Assembly (NCBI GenBank): GCA_949752745.1
Contig: OX457031.1
Location: 42,899,769-42,963,768 of the forward strand
Direction: 5' to 3'
Source: Protula sp. h YS-2021
Lineage: Eukaryota > Annelida > Polychaeta > Sabellida > Serpulidae
Length of the DNA: 64,000 nucleotides
The notes under the pieces are model-generated. The model saw only the letters and a list, made by a program, of their open reading frames with translations. It did no database searches and was not told the DNA's origin. Numbering within the stretch: the first letter of the stretch is position 1; each line of letters starts with the position of its first letter. Position numbers and translations under genes: made by a program. Below, one piece after another: positions 57,973 to 64,000 of the stretch.

Positions 57973-59391
57973 TATACTTATGTCAAAGCCCACATGGAGA
58001 GTAGCCAGACATGTGGAACCCGTCATGGAATGCAAACTTGCACGCACTTCATTGATTCCCCCATTTATACTTAAGTCTGTTACTGATTCCACACCCGCCT
58101 TGACATCAGTGGAAGCCCTCAGTGGACCAATGTCATTAAAAGGCACATACGCTGAAATATGTGGAGGGCCCTCGCTGAATACACACATACCCTGGCGTCA
58201 ATGAGTGCGCACATGCGCTGACATCTGTGCAGGCTCGCACATGTGCATACATTTGTGGAGGCCCTGACTGAATTCACACTTATACACGCATCTATCGATG
58301 CCATCATTGAATCCTCATTAAACCGGCCGACAGAACCTATTGAGCGCATGCCCATATAGACACGTGTGAAAGTGCCCTTTGGATTTGCGCATGGGCAAAC
58401 AGCTTTTGGAAGTCTTCGGCAAGTGTACACATGTATACAGTTCCCGTACAGATATGGCGTTTAGAATTACTGACACTCCCGAATCTTTACATTCACAACT
58501 TAATCAACAAAAATTGTGCGGCTCCAATTTCCTGGCTGTTTGAACGCTATCCACAATGTATAGGAAACCATGTAAGTGAAATCTCAAGTTACTCAGCCAT
58601 TATATAAGAGAGATAGAATGACTTGGTGATGAAATCATTAACAGAACAAAGCTGTTATCTGATAAGACAAAGTGGTATATGCCTGATAAACGGATGTATG
58701 TTATCTATAGCTCACTAAGCGTTTTGAGTGCGGAAATGCTACATTTTCTTGCTAAGAGCTGGGGTCTTAACATACATCGCTGCGTGGTACAAAGCTACTA
58801 TACAGCAACTGCCGTATATCTGGAGATTTTCTCTAAACACTGACTTCAATTTCTATTTTAATGCCGGTTTCGGAGGAAAGAATATTTGGATTTTTTATTT
58901 GGTTTGGCCTTAAAATCTACGTTTTCTGCAGAATGGGCTGGAATTCCTGAATAAGGTGTGCACACCAAAACACAGAGTATTCCAATGAATATTTATCGCA
59001 TTGTTTGTGGTCTAACTAATAAACAAAAATACGGGGGATTTCGGAAGAAGGGTCTTCTCTGCTACCAAGAGAAATAGACAGGATGGGGATCGGGGTCACT
59101 CAAGGTCAGGAAAGACTGATTATGTGAACCATTGAGATTTCAAAGACAGGTAATAACACGGCGTCAGAGAATCGAAGTGCACGTGCACTTGTATTGTCTA
59201 GAATCAGGATGATACATCTCTCAAACTTTCGTGTCTCTTTATGAATAGATGCAAAACAGATGGCGTTGATGTTAGTATTATTTTTTTGTCAGTGTATGCT
59301 GCATATTGAAACAGTTGTAAAATATGGTTCTGCGTAGCTTTTCAAGCCATTATGATGATGGTGCGTTACCCAGCTTTGCCCTCGTCGTACA
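57973..59391. other. Intergenic, degenerate short repeats only
   Basis: 58010-58430 shows loosely repeated gcacatgcgctgacatctgtg-like phrases. No gene is supported. Confidence 0.4.
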
Positions 59392-59705
59392 TCATCCGCA
59401 TGTCTGTCGGCGTGTCATGCGCATGTCTGTCGGTGTGTCATCCGCATGTCTGTCGGTGTGTCATCCGCATATCTGTCGGTGTGTCATGCGCATATCTGTC
59501 GGTGTGTCATGCGCATGTCTGTCGGTGTGTCATCCGCATGTCTGTCGGTGTGTCATACGCATGTCTGTCGGTGTGTCATGCGCATGTCTGTCGGTGTGTC
59601 ATCCGCATGTCTGTCGGTGTGTCATACGCATGTCTGTCGGTGTGTCATGCGCATGTCTGTCGGTGTGTCATTCCCATGCCTGTCGGTGTGTCATGCGCAT
59701 GTTGT
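59392..59705 (+). repeat. 23-bp minisatellite, ~13 copies
   Basis: Unit catgtctgtcggtgtgtcat plus a variable 3-bp end (gcg, ccg or acg). As 23 is not a multiple of three and the unit lacks stops in every frame, all three forward frames are open and encode the same 23-residue repeat in shifted phase. This is an artefact of the repeat, not a gene. Confidence 0.93.
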
Positions 59706-59879
59706 CAACAAGTCTCCTCGCCGATGAGTGAATCTCTTGCTGTGTCTGTCCCGCGTGTTTTTGTGTAAAAAAAAGGGTTTTTGTAGACGCCCATGGTGGT
59801 TTGCTGTTCGAAGACAATGTACAGTCATTTCGGGTGTATAAGTCGCGACTTACACATTGATTTTCCTTTTTAGCCCACC

Positions 59880-62800
59880 TTCTACAGAAGTAGGGGCTAT
59901 AGCAGTCGCCAAAAGTATGTGCGTATGTGCGCTTTAAAGTTGAAAAAACGTATCTCTTCCTAGGTTTTTAGCCTGAATGTCTTGAAATTTTGAATAATGG
60001 TTGCGGACATAAGTACCTACCTTGCTGTTACCAGGGTGCAACATAACTAAAATTTTATTCTCGCCAACTTGGCGAGTGACTTCAGTTTTATACTTGCCAG
60101 GATGAATTCATACTCACCAGTTTGGCGAGTTACTACAGTTTATACTCTCCAAACATAAATCATACAAAATGAAAACTTATTAAAATTCAGGTTTATTTTG
60201 TTTGTGTTGAATTCAGTGTAACTTACTTATCAGCGTGTTTATCAATTAAACCTCAACATAATCAGCGACAAATGGGACCCTTTGCAAGCCGATTTAAACG
60301 TACCACTGCACTTTTTCGTTTTTATATCTAAGTCTTTGGTCATAAATGCCAAAGATAATGAAAAAATCGGTCAACGAAAACTACATATAAAGTTAAACGA
60401 AAAATCATGGAGAAAAATTATAGTTCAACAACATCTAAGTATTTTTTGTCGTAAACTATCTGTACTGATGCTCACTGAAACCTATTGAAAATAAGCTTTA
60501 GTGAAACTTTTTGAGTTTGTACACATTCTCAAATGTTTCTGAGCGCTGACTAATCCAATTCACATAAAAACCGGTGAACATCTGCTTCATACAACTCATT
60601 ATCCGCCTCTTCGAAGTTATCTGTCGTTTCGTGATGTGGATTTTATTCCGTTTTCTGGTCGTTGTCGTCCGAATTGCTGTCAGCATCTGACACCGGCGAA
60701 TCGGTTCCAATCTTTCGATTTTCTATTGTTCCGTGAGCGATTCTGCGATTACCGGACTGCAACCAAAACTGAACAGCATTCTTCGGACTGTAGTCTGCTA
60801 CACTTTCCGACAACAACGAAATGACAAGTCTGTCACTCAGATTTTCCGAACCCATTCGGGCTCTGAACTTGGTCTTGGTTCGCTTCATGAGTGAAAACCC
60901 ACGTTCGTTCTCTGCGCTGCTTGCGGATAAAGATAGTATCAAATCGATAAGTCTAAGAACGCGTGGACCGTCATCAGTGTAGGACTCGTACACATCGGAC
61001 CATTTGATTCCGGTTTTATTGCAATGGCCTTATCTTCGCTTGTTGAATGATGTTCTTCGCTACTAGACGCGCTGTGTGGGGTAACATTTTTCGTTGATTT
61101 ATTTTTCGACCTTTTATCAAGAGTTATCAAGAGTTGCGGTGTTTTCGTCCAGACGCGGACGTTTAATGCCAAATTTATCCATATTCCGTCCTTTTTGTAT
61201 ATAGTTTGCATTCCGTTATGTACCCTTACTTTGGTAATTTGGTGATTGGCCAAAATATTGGCGAAAAAAAAAAACAAAAACAAAATTTTTTGTCCTAAAA
61301 TCTTAACTGTCTCCAGGAAAATAGTCTTAATGTCTTGTAATTTTAAGTGGAGGTAGCAAACGTTACTATTTACCAGGCTGTGACTTTTTTTTGGTGACTG
61401 GGAAAAAATTGACGAAAATGTTGACGAAAAACCGAAAAAAATTTCATTAATACCTTAACTAACTGCTTGAAAATAGTCTAACTTCTGAAATTTAAGTGAA
61501 AGTAGCAAGCGTTACTAACTACCAGGCTGTTAATTCTTTGGTGATTGGCCAAAAATCGGCGAAAATATTGGTGAAAGACCAAAAAAAATCTCGGTAAAAT
61601 CTTAACTAACTGCTGCAAAATAGTCTTATTGTCTTGAAATTTTAAGTGAAGTTAACAGGAGTTATTACCTACCTGGCTATTACTTTTTTTTTTTTTGATT
61701 GGCCAAAAATTGGCGAAAATTTTGGCGAGAAATGAAAAAATACAGTAACTTCTCAACGAACTCAAGGAAAATAGTCTTACTGTCTTGAAATTTTAAGTAA
61801 AGTCAGCAAGAATTACTGCCTACCTAGGTTTTACTCATTTTGGTGATTGGCCTAAGAATTGTCGAAAATTTTAGTGAAAAACCAAAAACATTTTTAGTAA
61901 AATCTTGACGAACTTCAGGAAATAGTCTTACTTTCTTGAAATTTTAAGTAACTGTAGCAGAAAATATTACCAACTAGCGATTACTTTTTTGGTGATTTTC
62001 TAAAAAAAAATGACGAAAATTTTTTTATTTTGGCCAGTGGCCAAAAATTGGCGGGAATATTGGCGAAAAAAGTAATTTTGTTGGTAAAATCAGAACTAAC
62101 TCCAGAAAAGTAGTCTTACTGTCTTGAAACTTTAAGCGCAGGTAGCAAGCGTTACTACCTACCTGGCTACGTGACTGTTACTTTTTATGGTGATTGGCCA
62201 AAAAAACTGGAGTAAATTTGGCGAAAAACTAAAAAATTTTCCGTAAAATCTTAACTAATCCCACATATATCGTCTTACTTTCTTGAAAATTTAAGGAAAG
62301 GTAGGAGGCCATACTGCTTAACTGACTGTTGCAATGTTTGATGATTGGCCCAAAATTTACGAAAATTTTGGCGAAAAACTAAAAAAAAAAAATCCAGTAA
62401 AATCTAAACGTGCTCCAGGAAAATAGTCTTACTGTCTTGAAATTTTAAGTAATGGTAGCACGCAATATTATATACCTGGCTGTCATTTTTTTGTGAAATT
62501 AACCACAATTTCGCGAAAATTTGGCGAGAAGCTAAAAATTATTCAGTAAAATCCAGACGAATTTTAGGAAAATAGTATTACTTTCTTTAAAATTAAGTTA
62601 AGGTAGCAGTCCGTACTACCTACCTGGTTGTTTTAATTTTTGGTGATTGGAGAAAAATTGGCGAAAATTTTAGCGAAAAAAAAACAGAAAATTTCAGTAA
62701 AGTCTTACTGTTAACTCCAGGAAAACAGTTTGATGGAAGGTAGTGGTGTATATGTCTACCTGGCTGTTACTTTTTTTGTTATCGAAACGCGTGGCTAGTA

Positions 62801-62880
62801 CTTTTTTGTTGATTCACCAGAAATTGGCGGATATATTGAAGATAAACAATCTTTGTGTTGAATTCTTGACTGATGCCAGG
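59880..62880 (-). repeat. Inverted relative of the intron-1 satellite, split by a hAT remnant
   Basis: The head (59890-60050) has agtatgtgcgtatgtgcgc, tttaaagttgaaaa and cctaggtttttagcc, matching the complement of 20150-20330. The array proper (61250-62880) has about ten ~150-bp monomers with ggtgattggccaaaaa, ttggcgaaaattttggcg, tagtcttactgtcttgaaat and taccta.ctggct. It is the reverse complement of the units at 19020-20120. 60050-61250 is different sequence. Confidence 0.8.
60643..61020 (-). pseudogene. hAT-family transposase C-terminal (dimerisation) fragment
   Basis: About 120 residues: SASSAENERGFSLMKRTKTK, then RARMGSENLSDRLVISLL and AVQFWLQSGNRR. The 'SSAE.ERGFS.M...K...R' pattern is the hAT C-terminal dimerisation region, shared by transposases and by domesticated host genes. 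The fragment opens at GIKWSDVYESY near 61017 and ends at a stop at 60643 after an acidic tail (DADSNSDDNDQ). No upstream catalytic part is found. It could be the last exon of a gene with other exons outside the sequence read, but its position inside a repeat favours debris. Confidence 0.7.
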
Positions 62881-63019
62881 TAAATAGCCTTACTGTACAA
62901 AAAAGAACGCCCTGAGTGATACTACCCTCGATGTCGGTCCCTCTGAAGTTGAGGAACCTTTTATCCAGTATTACCATTAAAAACATAAGAAGACTCAACA
63001 TCAGTTTGAAAAGCATGTT

Positions 63020-63540
63020 AGAACTAGACCGAATTTCGCTGCACGGAGCGAAAAAATGGCACCCACTTGCAATGGCAGAAGGCCAGAGACACAATACACG
63101 AAAGGGTCGAAAATAAGCTCCAAATCTCTAACCGTTTTTGAGATAATGGTCAACTTTCAGCTTTTGACCTTGACCATGACCTAAGAGGTCAAGGTCACCG
63201 AGGTATCTCTTATATAACGTCTTTTGGGCTCAGAGGATCGAAAATAAGCTCAAATCGCTTTATCTCTAATCGTTTTCGAGATAACGATCAACTTCCGGTT
63301 TTTGACCTTGACAGTAACCGAGGAGGCCAAAGTCACCGAGGTATTTCTCATATAACGTCGTTTAGGCCGATAGGGTGGAAGATAAGCTCAAAATCGCTAT
63401 ATCTCTAACCGTTTTCGAGATAATGGTCAACTTCTGGCTTTTCGGGGGTCATGGTCACCAGAGTGCCCTTCATATAACGTCTTTTAGACGAAAAGGGTCG
63501 AAAATAAGCTCAAATCGCTGTATCTTTTTCTGAGACTTTT
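63020..63540 (-). repeat. Dispersed invertebrate repeat, tandem ~125-bp copies
   Basis: Three to four units with gggtcgaaaataagctc, a tatctctaa.cgttttcgagata block, ttttgaccttgac and ataacgtcktttagg. Inverted relative to the 16.6- and 44.2-kb sites. Confidence 0.82.
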
Positions 63541-64000
63541 CGCTATATAAAGGTCACATGACATTGACAAAAAGGAAAAAGGGGCGGAAACTTATAGAAA
63601 ATCTAACGACTTAAACCCAGCTGCAAACGAAGTTTGCAAGTGGGAAAATATAACAAAAGTGCTGCGATTCGCTGCGACTCGAAAGCCGTTAGTTGGGCGC
63701 CGAGAGTTACTGTTATGAAGATCATGCTCGTCGCTTTTACCTATAAGAAGGCACTCGTATCAAGCAGAGTAATGGCACAAACTTGTATGTTTGTACGTGT
63801 GCGTAGCTATATAGAAAAGTGCAATGGCAAGTATTCAAAATAAATGAGAAAAACGTTGTTTGGAAAAACTCCAAGATAAAACGTATGTTTAGAAATAACC
63901 TGTGAGAATCTTGCTAATAAACGAGATACAACTTCGTTATTTTACGGGGAAAACATATGGATTTTATTTAGAAAAACGATTTTATTGGAGGCATTTTAAC
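63541..64000. other. Window end, nothing recognised
   Basis: AT-rich; a 69-codon open frame (63634-63843) shows no coding features. Confidence 0.35.

Noticed and set aside
59324..59768. Three overlapping ~100-138-codon open frames
   Set aside because: Artefact of the 23-bp stop-free minisatellite.

Overview
The window looks like nuclear DNA of an invertebrate animal, probably a marine mollusc-like genome. It is AT-rich, gene-poor and packed with old transposon families. It has one spliced gene with GT-AG introns and a poly(A) signal, and long homopolymer and dinucleotide tracts. No bacterial-style genes, CRISPR arrays, rRNA or tRNA genes were recognised. The host group is an inference from repeat style, not from a marker gene.

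Bases 67-14736 are one almost complete but dead Polinton/Maverick element (the endogenous, adintovirus-like class). It starts with AG, has about 0.7-kb terminal inverted repeats, and is flanked by a 6-bp target duplication (ttcgaa / ttcaaa). The left arm reads rightwards: an acidic gene with a possible death-fold (CARD-like) region, a PC4-like gene, a retroviral-type integrase with chromodomain, an FtsK/HerA-type packaging ATPase, a small basic core-like protein, an unknown small protein, a myristoylation-signal Cys-rich protein, penton/minor capsid, a pVI/pX-like protein and a truncated major capsid protein. The right arm reads leftwards: a zinc-finger-like repeat array, protein-primed family-B DNA polymerase, a PC4-like protein and an unknown protein. 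The two arms converge near 8130, where a deletion has removed most of the capsid gene. Extra genes sit just inside each TIR. Genes within an arm are tightly packed, three times with an ATGA stop-start overlap, which suggests two polycistronic units. Nearly every long gene carries nonsense codons, frameshifts or deletions. Integrase has lost its first catalytic Asp, and polymerase has lost the ExoI and motif C regions. The element therefore could not replicate or move by itself.

From 14743 onward is host DNA. The only convincing host gene is a four-exon, 310-residue multi-pass membrane protein related to TspO/MBR tryptophan-rich sensory proteins (18013-21975, + strand). Its first intron holds a diverged ~150-bp satellite array. 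The same array recurs in inverted orientation at 59880-62880, around a hAT transposase remnant.

The rest is transposon debris and tandem repeats: a DIRS-type retrotransposon (23680-25380, -), the endonuclease end of an RLE-type non-LTR element (25497-26252, +), the 3' half of a Jockey/I-like LINE with RNase H (30345-32025, +), at least five families of small inverted-repeat elements, two minisatellites (39-bp at 39.4 kb, 23-bp at 59.4 kb), a ~300-bp tandem repeat at 32.6-33.5 kb with a TGACGTCA site in every unit, and a dispersed mollusc-type repeat. Between 22.4 and 64 kb no intact protein-coding gene was found.
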